Shown here piece after piece: positions 56,722-64,000 of a stretch of 64,000 nt of DNA. Every line of letters starts with the position of its first letter. Position 1 is the stretch's first letter. This stretch comes from Ramlibacter lithotrophicus (GTDB lineage Bacteria > Pseudomonadota > Gammaproteobacteria > Burkholderiales > Burkholderiaceae_C): positions 310,001 to 374,000 of the forward strand of contig NZ_VTOX01000003.1 of NCBI RefSeq assembly GCF_012184415.1, written 5' to 3'. A model generated the notes under the pieces. That model made no database searches. It saw only the letters and a program-made list of their open reading frames with translations, and was not told the DNA's origin. A program made the translations under genes and the position numbers.

Positions 56722-57084
56722 TCAGCCCTTCAGCCAGGGCCGCGGCCCGCCGAAGACGTGGATGTGCAGGTGGTGGACCTCCTGCCCGCCATCGTCGCCG
56801 GTGTTGATCACCACGCGCCAGCCGCCTTGCGGATAAGGCCGGCAGCCCTCCTGCAGCGCCAGCCTCGGGGCCAGCGCCATCATCCGGCCCAGCAGCGGCT
56901 CGTGCTCGGGGCCGACCTGCGCCAGCGACGCGATGTGCTGCTTGGGCACCATCAGGAAATGCACGGACGCCCACGGATGGATGTCGTGGAAGGCGAGGAT
57001 CTCATCGTCCTCGTGCACTTTCCGCGAAGGGATCTTGCCCTCGACGATCTTGCAGAACACACAGTTCGGGTCGGCAGCGCTCAT
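56722..57084 (-). CDS. HIT-family nucleotide hydrolase (HinT-like)
   Basis: A 120-residue HIT protein: CVFCKIVEGKIPSRKV at the N-terminus and the triad HHLHIHVFGG near the C-terminus. HinT enzymes hydrolyse purine phosphoramidates. It is the standard neighbour between hisE and tatA in this group. Confidence 0.95.
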   Translation of the reverse strand: MSAADPNCVFCKIVEGKIPSRKVHEDDEILAFHDIHPWASVHFLMVPKQHIASLAQVGPEHEPLLGRMMALAPRLALQEGCRPYPQGGWRVVINTGDDGGQEVHHLHIHVFGGPRPWLKG

Positions 57085-57099
57085 GGTGTCGTCGGTGGG

Positions 57100-57447
57100 T
57101 CAAGCCGGCAGGCGGCCGTCGTTGAAGCGCAGCCAGCCCCGCAGGCAGCGGTAGAGATACCACAGCCCGATCACGGTGTACGCCACCATCCCGGGGAAGA
57201 AGAACAGCAGCCACAAGGGACCGGTGACCACCAGCCACAACACGGTCCACCAGAAGGTGGAGATCATGTAGCTGTGGTGGGCCACGTAGAACGAATCGTG
57301 CTCGTCGGCGCGCCTGATGTAGTTCACGATCAGCGCGATCACGGCGAGCATGCCCATGCTGGCCCAGGAAATGGTGTGCAGGCCGTACAGCACGTGCATC
57401 ACGGTGCGGTCGCCGGGGCTTTTCACGTCGTCGTAGGGCGCGGACAT
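57100..57447 (-). CDS. DUF4870-like membrane protein
   Basis: A 115-residue protein with three hydrophobic segments (about 25-43, 65-85, 88-108) and the Arg-containing ALIVNYIRRADEHDSF followed by HHSYMISTFWW, as in DUF4870 proteins. The function is unknown. It lies 7 bases after hisE and 15 before the HIT gene, so it is inside the his-tat operon. Confidence 0.8.
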   Translation of the reverse strand: MSAPYDDVKSPGDRTVMHVLYGLHTISWASMGMLAVIALIVNYIRRADEHDSFYVAHHSYMISTFWWTVLWLVVTGPLWLLFFFPGMVAYTVIGLWYLYRCLRGWLRFNDGRLPA

Positions 57448-57454
57448 CGTGCGT

Positions 57455-57856
57455 TCACTCCCCGGCGCTTTCGCGCTGCTGCGTCTTGCGCATGGCTTTT
57501 TCCTCGATGCCGCTGGTGCCCTCGCGGCGGACCAGCTCGGCGATGACATCGGCGGGACGCAGCCCGTAATGGGCCAGCGCGACCATGCAGTGGAACCACA
57601 GGTCGGCCATTTCGCCCACCAGCTTGCGCCTCGCGTCGGGCGTGCCGGCCGCATCCAGGTCCTTGGCGGCCATGACGACTTCGGTGGCTTCCTCGCCGAT
57701 CTTCTTGAGGAAGGCATCCGGGCCGCGCTGCAGCAGCCGCGCCACATAGCTCTTTTCCGGGTCGCCGCCGTGGGCCGGCTTGCGCGTTTCGATGACCGAG
57801 GCCAGCCGCTCGAGCAGGTCTTCCTGGCCGTGTTCCCCTGTTTCCATGCTGTTCAT
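57455..57856 (-). CDS. hisE: Phosphoribosyl-ATP pyrophosphatase
   Basis: A 133-residue MazG-fold enzyme removing pyrophosphate from PR-ATP, the second step of histidine synthesis. It shows [31 protein letters not shown] and [14 protein letters not shown], the metal-binding helices. The ATG at 57856 overlaps the hisI stop as ATGA. Confidence 0.95.
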   Translation of the reverse strand: MNSMETGEHGQEDLLERLASVIETRKPAHGGDPEKSYVARLLQRGPDAFLKKIGEEATEVVMAAKDLDAAGTPDARRKLVGEMADLWFHCMVALAHYGLRPADVIAELVRREGTSGIEEKAMRKTQQRESAGE

Positions 57857-58242
57857 CGGTAGATGGCCTGCGGGTCCTTGAGCACCGGCTCGACGGTGTG
57901 CCAGGCGCCGTCGCGGTACACCCGGAAAAAGCAACTGTGGCGGCCTGTGTGGCAGGCGATGGATGGATCGTGGCCCTGCTGCGTCACCTGCAGCAGCACC
58001 ACGTCGTTGTCGCAGTCCAGCCGCACCTCGTGGACGGTCTGCACGTGGCCCGATTCCTCGCCCTTGAACCACAGCTTGCCGCGCGAGCGGCTGAAATACA
58101 CCGCGCGTCCGAGCTCCACGGTCTTGCGCAGCGCCTCCCGGTCCATCCAGGCGAACATCAGCACGTCCTTGCTGCCGGCCTCCTGCGCGATGGCCGGCAC
58201 GAGGCCTTGCGCGTCCCACTTCACCTGATCGAGCCAGTCCAT
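57853..58242 (-). CDS. hisI: Phosphoribosyl-AMP cyclohydrolase
   Basis: A 129-residue zinc enzyme opening the adenine ring of PR-AMP. Motifs: [44 protein letters not shown] and [10 protein letters not shown] with the zinc Cys. It is coupled to hisE and lies 41 bases after hisF. Confidence 0.96.
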   Translation of the reverse strand: MDWLDQVKWDAQGLVPAIAQEAGSKDVLMFAWMDREALRKTVELGRAVYFSRSRGKLWFKGEESGHVQTVHEVRLDCDNDVVLLQVTQQGHDPSIACHTGRHSCFFRVYRDGAWHTVEPVLKDPQAIYR

Positions 58243-58283
58243 GGCGTTATTGTGACGGATGGCGCCGCGCGCCGAGTCGGCGG

Positions 58284-59063
58284 TCAGAGGCGCACCGGGA
58301 TGCCGCGCTCGGCCATGCGGGCCTTGGCCTGGCCGACGGTGTACTCGCCGTAGTGGAAGATGCTGGCCGCCAGGACGGCGTCCGCATGCCCCAGCTGGAT
58401 GCCGTCCGCGAGGTGGTCGAGGTTGCCGACACCTCCCGATGCGATCACCGGTACGGGCACCGCGTCGCTGATCGTGCGCGTCAGCTCCAGGTCGAAACCG
58501 GCCTTGGTGCCGTCGCGATCCATGCTGGTCAGCAGGATCTCGCCGGCGCCGCGCCCGGCCATCTGCCGGGCCCATTCCAGCGCATCGAGGCCCGTGTTGC
58601 GGCGCCCGCCGTGGCTGTAGACGTCCCATCCCGGGCCGCGCTGCGCCGCGTCGTCGCCAGTCCGCCGCTTGGCGTCGATCGCGACGACGATGCACTGCGA
58701 GCCGTACTTCCCGGCGGCCGCGGAGATGACGTCGGGGTTGGCGATCGCGGCGGAATTGAAACTGGTCTTGTCGGCGCCGGCGTTGAGCAGCCGACGGACG
58801 TCGTCGACCGTGCGCACGCCGCCACCCACGGTGAGCGGAATGAACACCTGCGAGGCCACGGCCTCGATCATGTGCAGGATCAGCCCGCGGTCGTCGCTGG
58901 TGGCGGTGATGTCCAGGAAGGTGAGTTCGTCGGCGCCCTGCTCGTTGTAGCGGGCCGCGATCTCCACCGGATCGCCGGCATCGCGCAGTTCGACGAAATT
59001 GACGCCCTTGACGACGCGGCCGCCGGTGACGTCCAGGCAGGGAATGATCCGTTTGGCGAGCAT
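58284..59063 (-). CDS. hisF: Imidazole glycerol phosphate synthase, cyclase subunit
   Basis: A 259-residue TIM barrel: [19 protein letters not shown] at the start with the catalytic Asp, then [13 protein letters not shown] and [15 protein letters not shown], and the second Asp in [10 protein letters not shown]. It works with HisH to form IGP and AICAR. Confidence 0.97.
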   Translation of the reverse strand: MLAKRIIPCLDVTGGRVVKGVNFVELRDAGDPVEIAARYNEQGADELTFLDITATSDDRGLILHMIEAVASQVFIPLTVGGGVRTVDDVRRLLNAGADKTSFNSAAIANPDVISAAAGKYGSQCIVVAIDAKRRTGDDAAQRGPGWDVYSHGGRRNTGLDALEWARQMAGRGAGEILLTSMDRDGTKAGFDLELTRTISDAVPVPVIASGGVGNLDHLADGIQLGHADAVLAASIFHYGEYTVGQAKARMAERGIPVRL

Positions 59064-59093
59064 GTTGTCAGGCGGCGCGGCGCCGCGCGTCCT

Positions 59094-59834
59094 TCACTTG
59101 CCGAGCTCGTCGGCCTTGGCCTGGGCGGCGACGAAGTCGAGGTCGCCCGAATAGATGGCGCGCCCGCAGATCACGCCTTCGACGCCTTCGTCCTCGACGG
59201 CGCACAGCTTCTCGACGTCCGCCATGTTCGACAGCCCGCCCGAGGCGATCACCGGGATGTGCAGCGCCTGCGCCAGCTTCACGGTGGCCTCGACGTTGAT
59301 GCCGGTCAGCATGCCGTCGCGGCCGATATCGGTATAGACGATGGATTCGACGCCCCAGCCCTCGAACTTGCGTGCCAGGTCCACCACCTCGTGCCCGGTC
59401 AGCTTGCTCCAGCCGTCGGTGGCGACCTTGCCGTCCTTGGCGTCGAGGCCCACGATGATGTGTCCGCCGAACGCCGTGCAGGCGTCCTGGAGGAACCCGG
59501 GGTTCTTCACCGCGGCGGTCCCGATGATCACGTAGCGCAGGCCGCCGTCGATGTACTTCTCGATCGTGTCCAGGTCGCGGATGCCGCCGCCGAGCTGCAC
59601 CGGGATCTCGTCGCCGACCTCCTTGAGGATGGACTTCACCGCCGCGTAGTTCTGCGGCTTGCCCGCGAAGGCGCCGTTCAGGTCCACCAGGTGCAGGCGC
59701 CGGGCGCCCTTGTCGACCCAGTGGCGCGCCATCGCGGCCGGGTCCTCGCTGAACGTGGTGGCGCGGGCCATGTCACCTTGCTGCAGGCGAACGCAGTGGC
59801 CGTCTTTCAGGTCGATCGCGGGAATGAGGAGCAT
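59094..59834 (-). CDS. hisA: Phosphoribosyl isomerase A
   Basis: A 246-residue TIM barrel with [17 protein letters not shown] (catalytic Asp), [17 protein letters not shown] and the second Asp in [12 protein letters not shown]. It isomerises ProFAR to PRFAR. It lies 24 bases after hisH and 30 before hisF. Confidence 0.97.
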   Translation of the reverse strand: MLLIPAIDLKDGHCVRLQQGDMARATTFSEDPAAMARHWVDKGARRLHLVDLNGAFAGKPQNYAAVKSILKEVGDEIPVQLGGGIRDLDTIEKYIDGGLRYVIIGTAAVKNPGFLQDACTAFGGHIIVGLDAKDGKVATDGWSKLTGHEVVDLARKFEGWGVESIVYTDIGRDGMLTGINVEATVKLAQALHIPVIASGGLSNMADVEKLCAVEDEGVEGVICGRAIYSGDLDFVAAQAKADELGK

Positions 59835-59858
59835 GGTGCCGGAAGCAGCGGGTCGGGA

Positions 59859-60503
59859 TCAGGGGGTCCAGTGCAGGAAGTTGCGGTACAGGGCGAGCCC
59901 CTGGTCGGCACTCTTCTCGGGATGGAACTGGGTGGCAAAAATATTATCCCGCGCCACGGCCGCGGTAAAGCGCGTGCCGTAATCGGCCTGGCCGGCGCTG
60001 TGGCGCGCATCGGACGGGCGGACGTAGAAACTGTGGACGAAATAGAAGTAGCTGGCATCCGGCACGCCGTCCCAGATCGGGTGCGGCTGGGTCTGGAACA
60101 CCTGGTTCCATCCCATCTGCGGGACCTTGTAGCGGCTGCCATCGGGCTGCAGCCGGCCCTCGAGGTCGAACCGCAGGACCTCGCCGTGGATCAGGCCGAG
60201 GCCGTCCGTCGGCCCTTCGGCGCTGCGATCGAGCAGCATCTGCATGCCCACGCACACGCCGAACAGCGGCTTGGCGGCGGCGGCCTCCAGCACCGACGCA
60301 CGCAGCCCCGATTGCGCCAGTTCGCGCATGCAGTCCGGCATGGCGCCCTGTCCGGGCAGCACGATCCGGTCGGCCGCGCGCACGTCCTCGGGCCGCGAGG
60401 TCACCACGACCTCGAAGCCGCTGCCGCGCGCCACGTGCAGCACGGCCTGCGCCACGGAGCGCAGGTTGCCCATGCCATAGTCGACGACTGCCACGGTTTT
60501 CAT
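59859..60503 (-). CDS. hisH: Imidazole glycerol phosphate synthase, glutaminase subunit
   Basis: A 214-residue class I glutamine amidotransferase. The nucleophile Cys is in [10 protein letters not shown], the His-Glu pair in ATQFHPEKS, and the oxyanion strand in [10 protein letters not shown]. It feeds ammonia to HisF. Confidence 0.97.
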   Translation of the reverse strand: MKTVAVVDYGMGNLRSVAQAVLHVARGSGFEVVVTSRPEDVRAADRIVLPGQGAMPDCMRELAQSGLRASVLEAAAAKPLFGVCVGMQMLLDRSAEGPTDGLGLIHGEVLRFDLEGRLQPDGSRYKVPQMGWNQVFQTQPHPIWDGVPDASYFYFVHSFYVRPSDARHSAGQADYGTRFTAAVARDNIFATQFHPEKSADQGLALYRNFLHWTP

Positions 60504-60550
60504 GCGAATTCAGCTCACTCGGGCACGCCGCGGCGCTCCCAGGGTTGCGG

Positions 60551-61171
60551 TCAGAGCGAGCCTTTCGTGGAGGGCACGATGCCGGCGGACCGGGGATCGA
60601 GCTCCAGCGCCATGCGCAGGGCCCGCCCGAACGCCTTGAACACGGTCTCGCACTGGTGGTGGGCGTTCTCGCCGCGCAGGTTGTCGACGTGCAGCGTGAC
60701 GAATGCGTGGTTGGCGAAGCCCTGGAAAAACTCGTGCGCCAGCTGGCTGTCGAAGGTGCCGATCATGCCGCTCTTGAACGGCACGTTCATCACCAGTCCC
60801 GGCCGTCCGGAGAAATCGATCACCACCCGCGACAGCGCCTCGTCCAGCGGCACGTAGGCATGGCCGTAGCGGCGGATGCCTTTCTTGTCGCCGACGGCGC
60901 GATGCACCGCCTGGCCGAACGTGATGCCCACGTCCTCCACCGTGTGATGGCCGTCGATGTGCAGGTCCCCCTCGGCGCGGATGTCCAGGTCGATCATGCC
61001 GTGGCGTGCGATCTGGTCCAGCATATGGTCGAAGAAGCCGATGCCGGTGGCAAAGCGGCCCTCGCCCGTCCCGTCCAGGTCCAGGCGGACGGTGATGCGG
61101 GTTTCGGCGGTGTTGCGGGCCACCTCCGCTCGTCGGTGGCTGGGCGTGTGGTCGGCGGAAGGCATGTTCAT
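60551..61171 (-). CDS. hisB: Imidazoleglycerol-phosphate dehydratase
   Basis: A 206-residue monofunctional HisB (no phosphatase domain), with manganese-binding repeats [38 protein letters not shown] and GENAHHQCE. The ATG at 61171 overlaps the hisC stop; a second ATG lies at 61165. Confidence 0.97.
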   Translation of the reverse strand: MNMPSADHTPSHRRAEVARNTAETRITVRLDLDGTGEGRFATGIGFFDHMLDQIARHGMIDLDIRAEGDLHIDGHHTVEDVGITFGQAVHRAVGDKKGIRRYGHAYVPLDEALSRVVIDFSGRPGLVMNVPFKSGMIGTFDSQLAHEFFQGFANHAFVTLHVDNLRGENAHHQCETVFKAFGRALRMALELDPRSAGIVPSTKGSL

Positions 61172-62244
61172 AGGCTGGCTTGCAGGGCCGCGAGCAGTTC
61201 CGCGTTCTCCTGGGGGGTTCCCACCGTGAGGCGCAGGCAGTCGGCCAGCAATGGGTGCATTGTAGAAACGTTCTTGACCAGCACCCGGCGCTCCTTGAGG
61301 CCGGCAAAAGCCCGGGCGGCGTCCGGCACGCGCACGAGGATCATGTTCGCGTCGCTGGGCCAGGGCTTGACTCCGGGCAGCCGCGCGAGTTCCGCCAGGA
61401 GCGCCGCGCGCTGGCTTCGGATCTGCGCCGCCTGGGCCGCGAACACGTCCGCATGCTCCAGCGCGAACAAGGCCGCCTCGGCGTTGAGCACGCTCACGTT
61501 GTAGGGCGGACGCACCTTCTCCAGCTCGGCGACCAGCGCCTTGCGTCCGATGAGGTAGCCGATGCGCACCCCGGCCAGTCCGAACTTGCTCATCGTGCGC
61601 ATCAGCAGCACGTGCTGGTGGCGCTGCAGCCGATCCAGGTAGCTGCGGCTGGCAAAAGGCTGGTAGGCCTCGTCGATCACCACCAGCCCGGGCGCTGCCT
61701 CGACGATCTTCTCGATCACCGCGTCGTTCCACAGGTTGGCCGTCGGGTTGTTCGGATACGCCAGGTAGATCACCGACGGCCGGTCGCGGGCTATCGCATC
61801 CAGCATGGCGGCCTCGTCCAGCTCGAAGTCGGCCGTGAGCGGCACGCCGGTGAATTTCAGCCCCTGCAGCTGCGCGCTCATCGCGTACATCACGAAGCCG
61901 GGCACCGGCGCCAGGATGCCCGCCCCGGGGACGTCGCAGGCCATCGCGATCATCGAGATCAGCTCGTCGGAGCCGTTGCCGAGCATCAGCTCGAAGCCCT
62001 CGGGCATGCCGGCGTGGGCGGCCAGCGCCGCGCGCAGTTCGTTGATGCGCTCGCCCGGATAGCGATTCAGGGCCAGTTCGGCCAGCCGCTCGCCGAGCCG
62101 GGCGCGCAGCTCGGCTGGCATCCGGTACGGGTTCTCCATCGCGTCGAGCTTGATCATTCCCGCCGACGGCTGGATCGCGTACGCGTGCAGTCCCTGCACG
62201 TCGCGGCGGATCAGGTGCTGCAGGCGCTCGGGCAGGCCGCTCAT
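61168..62244 (-). CDS. hisC: Histidinol-phosphate aminotransferase
   Basis: A 358-residue PLP aminotransferase: [40 protein letters not shown], and the PLP Lys in [14 protein letters not shown]. Coupled by ATGA overlaps to hisD before and hisB after. Confidence 0.96.
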   Translation of the reverse strand: MSGLPERLQHLIRRDVQGLHAYAIQPSAGMIKLDAMENPYRMPAELRARLGERLAELALNRYPGERINELRAALAAHAGMPEGFELMLGNGSDELISMIAMACDVPGAGILAPVPGFVMYAMSAQLQGLKFTGVPLTADFELDEAAMLDAIARDRPSVIYLAYPNNPTANLWNDAVIEKIVEAAPGLVVIDEAYQPFASRSYLDRLQRHQHVLLMRTMSKFGLAGVRIGYLIGRKALVAELEKVRPPYNVSVLNAEAALFALEHADVFAAQAAQIRSQRAALLAELARLPGVKPWPSDANMILVRVPDAARAFAGLKERRVLVKNVSTMHPLLADCLRLTVGTPQENAELLAALQASL

Positions 62245-63560
62245 CGCTTCAACCTCATTTCGGCGGCGCGGGCGTGCGCCTGCAGGCCTTCGCCGTGCGC
62301 GAGTTCCGAGGCGATCGCACCGAGCGCCTGCGCGCCCGCCTCGCTCACCTCGATCAGGCTGCTGCGTTTCTGGAAGTCGTACACGCCCAGCGGGCTGGAA
62401 AAGCGCGCGGTGCCGCTGGTGGGCAGGACATGGTTGGGCCCGGCGCAGTAATCGCCCAGCGATTCGCTGGTGAAGGCGCCAAGGAAGATCGCGCCGGCAT
62501 GGCGCAGCAGCGGCTCCCAACGGTGCGGATCGCGGCTGGCGATCTCGAGGTGCTCGGGGGCGATCCGGTTGCTGATCGCGCACGCCTCCTCCATGCTCCG
62601 CGTCTGGATCAGCGCACCGCGGCCATTGAGCGATGCGGCGATGATCGCGGCGCGCGGCATCTCCGGCAGCAGCCGGTCGATGGCACCCTGCACCTGGTCG
62701 ATGTATCCCGCGTCGGGGCACAACAGGATGCTCTGCGCCAGCTCGTCGTGCTCGGCCTGCGAGAACAGGTCCATCGCCACCCAGTCGGGCGGCGTGCTGC
62801 CGTCGGCCAGCACCAGGATTTCGCTCGGGCCGGCGATCATGTCGATGCCGACTTGGCCGAACACGCGCCGCTTGGCGCTCGCGACGTAGGCGTTGCCGGG
62901 GCCGGTGATCTTGTCCACGCGCGGCACCGTCTGCGTGCCGTAGGCCAGCGCCCCGACCGCCTGCGCCCCGCCGATGCGGAACACCCGGTGCACGCCGGCG
63001 ACGTGGGCCGCGGCCAGCACCAGCGGATTCTGCTCGCCGCGCGGGGTCGGCACGACCATGACGATCTCGGGCACCCCGGCCACATGCGCCGGAAGGGCGT
63101 TCATCAGCACCGAGGACGGGTAGGCCGCCTTGCCGCCCGGCACGTAGATGCCGACACGGTCCAGCGGCGTCACCTTCTGGCCCAGCAAGGTGCCGTCGGC
63201 GTCGCGGTAGCTCCAGCTCTCGCCGCTGGCGCGGCGCTGCGCCTCGTGGTAGCTGCGCACGCGCTTGGCCGCCGCCTCGAGCGCATCGCGCTGTGGCGAC
63301 GGCAGCCCGTCGAAGGCGTGCTTCAATTCGGCCGGCGTGAGTTCCAGTTCGGCCAGCGTGGCCGCCTCGAGCGCGTCGAAGCGCTTCGTGTATTCCAGCA
63401 CCGCGGCGTCGCCGCGCCGGCGCACGTCGGCCAGGATGGCGCCCACCGCCTGCTCCACCTGCGCGTCGGTCTCCGCCGACCAGTGCAGCCGCCGGGCGAA
63501 TTCGTCTTCGAAGCCGGCATCCGCGGTGGACAGCCGCAACGGAGTGGCGCTGGACGTCAT
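62241..63560 (-). CDS. hisD: Histidinol dehydrogenase
   Basis: A 439-residue zinc enzyme for the last two steps of histidine synthesis. Motifs: [54 protein letters not shown], the Gln-x2-His of [13 protein letters not shown], and EHLEI. Its start overlaps the hisG stop. Confidence 0.97.
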   Translation of the reverse strand: MTSSATPLRLSTADAGFEDEFARRLHWSAETDAQVEQAVGAILADVRRRGDAAVLEYTKRFDALEAATLAELELTPAELKHAFDGLPSPQRDALEAAAKRVRSYHEAQRRASGESWSYRDADGTLLGQKVTPLDRVGIYVPGGKAAYPSSVLMNALPAHVAGVPEIVMVVPTPRGEQNPLVLAAAHVAGVHRVFRIGGAQAVGALAYGTQTVPRVDKITGPGNAYVASAKRRVFGQVGIDMIAGPSEILVLADGSTPPDWVAMDLFSQAEHDELAQSILLCPDAGYIDQVQGAIDRLLPEMPRAAIIAASLNGRGALIQTRSMEEACAISNRIAPEHLEIASRDPHRWEPLLRHAGAIFLGAFTSESLGDYCAGPNHVLPTSGTARFSSPLGVYDFQKRSSLIEVSEAGAQALGAIASELAHGEGLQAHARAAEMRLKR

Positions 63561-64000
63561 GCCGTGGCCTTCGTGGCGGCGGCGAACGCGTCGATGACGG
63601 AGCGGATCGCCTGCTGCTTGAGTTTCAGCGCCGCCTGGTTCACCACCAGCCGCGAACTGATGTCCATGATGCGCTCGACCTCGACCAGCTGGTTGGCCTT
63701 GAGCGTGTTGCCGGTGGACACCAGGTCGACGATCGCATCGGCCAGGCCGGTCAGCGGCGCCAGCTCCATGCTGCCGTACAACTTGATCAGGTCGACGTGC
63801 ACGCCCTTGGCGGCGAAGAACTCGCGCGCGATGTTGACGTACTTGGTCGCGACGCGCAGCCGCGAGCCCTGGCGCACGGCACTGGCGTAGTCGAAGTCGG
63901 CGCGCACGGCCACGCTGACGCGGCACTTCGCGATACCGAGGTCCAGCGGCTGGTACAGCCCGGCTCCGCCGCCCCAGTCGGCGCCATGCTCGATCAGCGT
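63557..64000 (-). CDS. hisG: ATP phosphoribosyltransferase, short form (C-terminal part)
   Basis: The last 147 residues of HisG, the first enzyme of histidine synthesis; the start lies beyond the right edge. Visible: [30 protein letters not shown], and the phosphate-binding segment [18 protein letters not shown]. The ending without a C-terminal ACT-like domain shows the short form, which needs a HisZ partner not seen here. ATGA overlap with hisD. Confidence 0.95.
   Translation of the reverse strand, partial: TLIEHGADWGGGAGLYQPLDLGIAKCRVSVAVRADFDYASAVRQGSRLRVATKYVNIAREFFAAKGVHVDLIKLYGSMELAPLTGLADAIVDLVSTGNTLKANQLVEVERIMDISSRLVVNQAALKLKQQAIRSVIDAFAAATKATA

Overview
This 64 kb window of high-GC DNA looks like a chromosome of a betaproteobacterium in the Burkholderiales, most likely Comamonadaceae (Ramlibacter/Variovorax/Acidovorax-like). 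The reasons are the order hisG-D-C-B-H-A-F-I-E followed by a HIT gene and tatABC, the petABC-sspA-sspB block, the PHA-granule genes, and GTG/TTG starts in GC-rich coding sequence. No insertion sequences, prophage, CRISPR array or rRNA were seen; there is one tRNA.

Region 1 (1-17.5 kb) looks like an S-layer island. It holds two tandem type I secretion ABC transporters (one cut by the window edge), preceded by a small gene resembling the N-terminal half of a TnpB/IS605 OrfB protein. It also holds an RTX serralysin-type metalloprotease, a SAM methyltransferase with a regulatory domain, and a 1586-residue RTX protein whose C-terminus closely resembles, from memory, the Caulobacter S-layer protein RsaA. 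Upstream lie a three-gene operon (FecR-domain protein, CHASE2 class III nucleotide cyclase, SLAM-like outer-membrane protein) and a divergent Crp/Fnr-family regulator. Two perfect TGTGA-N6-TCACA palindromes sit close to position -41 of putative promoters, one before the S-layer gene and one before the fecR operon. This suggests a local cyclic-nucleotide circuit controlling the cell surface.

Region 2 (17.5-28 kb) is an ABC-transporter-dependent surface polysaccharide cluster: Wzm, Wzt with a glycan-binding C-domain, an acyltransferase-like protein, GT4 and GT2 glycosyltransferases, a PIG-L deacetylase, and a 1353-residue fusion of a degenerate PIG-L domain with three GT2 domains. In Caulobacter the S-layer is anchored on O-polysaccharide and its genes lie beside O-antigen genes, so regions 1 and 2 may act together.

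Region 3 (28-37 kb) holds an Asp-box lipoprotein, a small polyhydroxyalkanoate group (phasin, TPR protein, acyl-CoA-binding protein, PHA-system protein), a lipoprotein aminopeptidase, a molybdopterin oxidoreductase and two M20 hydrolases. Region 4 (37-42.3 kb) has coaX followed by a quorum-sensing cluster: a LuxR-type regulator, an LqsS/CqsS-like kinase, an LqsR-like response regulator and a CqsA/LqsA-type alpha-hydroxyketone synthase. The synthase gene has a near-consensus lux box upstream.

Region 5 (42.4-64 kb) is conserved core: secA, a DUF721 protein, tRNA-Thr, sspBA, petCBA (cytochrome bc1), mscL, pdxA, a Nif3-family gene, a membrane protein with a degenerate GGDEF domain, a DegS-like protease, tatCBA, a HIT protein, and the histidine operon from hisE back to a truncated hisG at the right edge.
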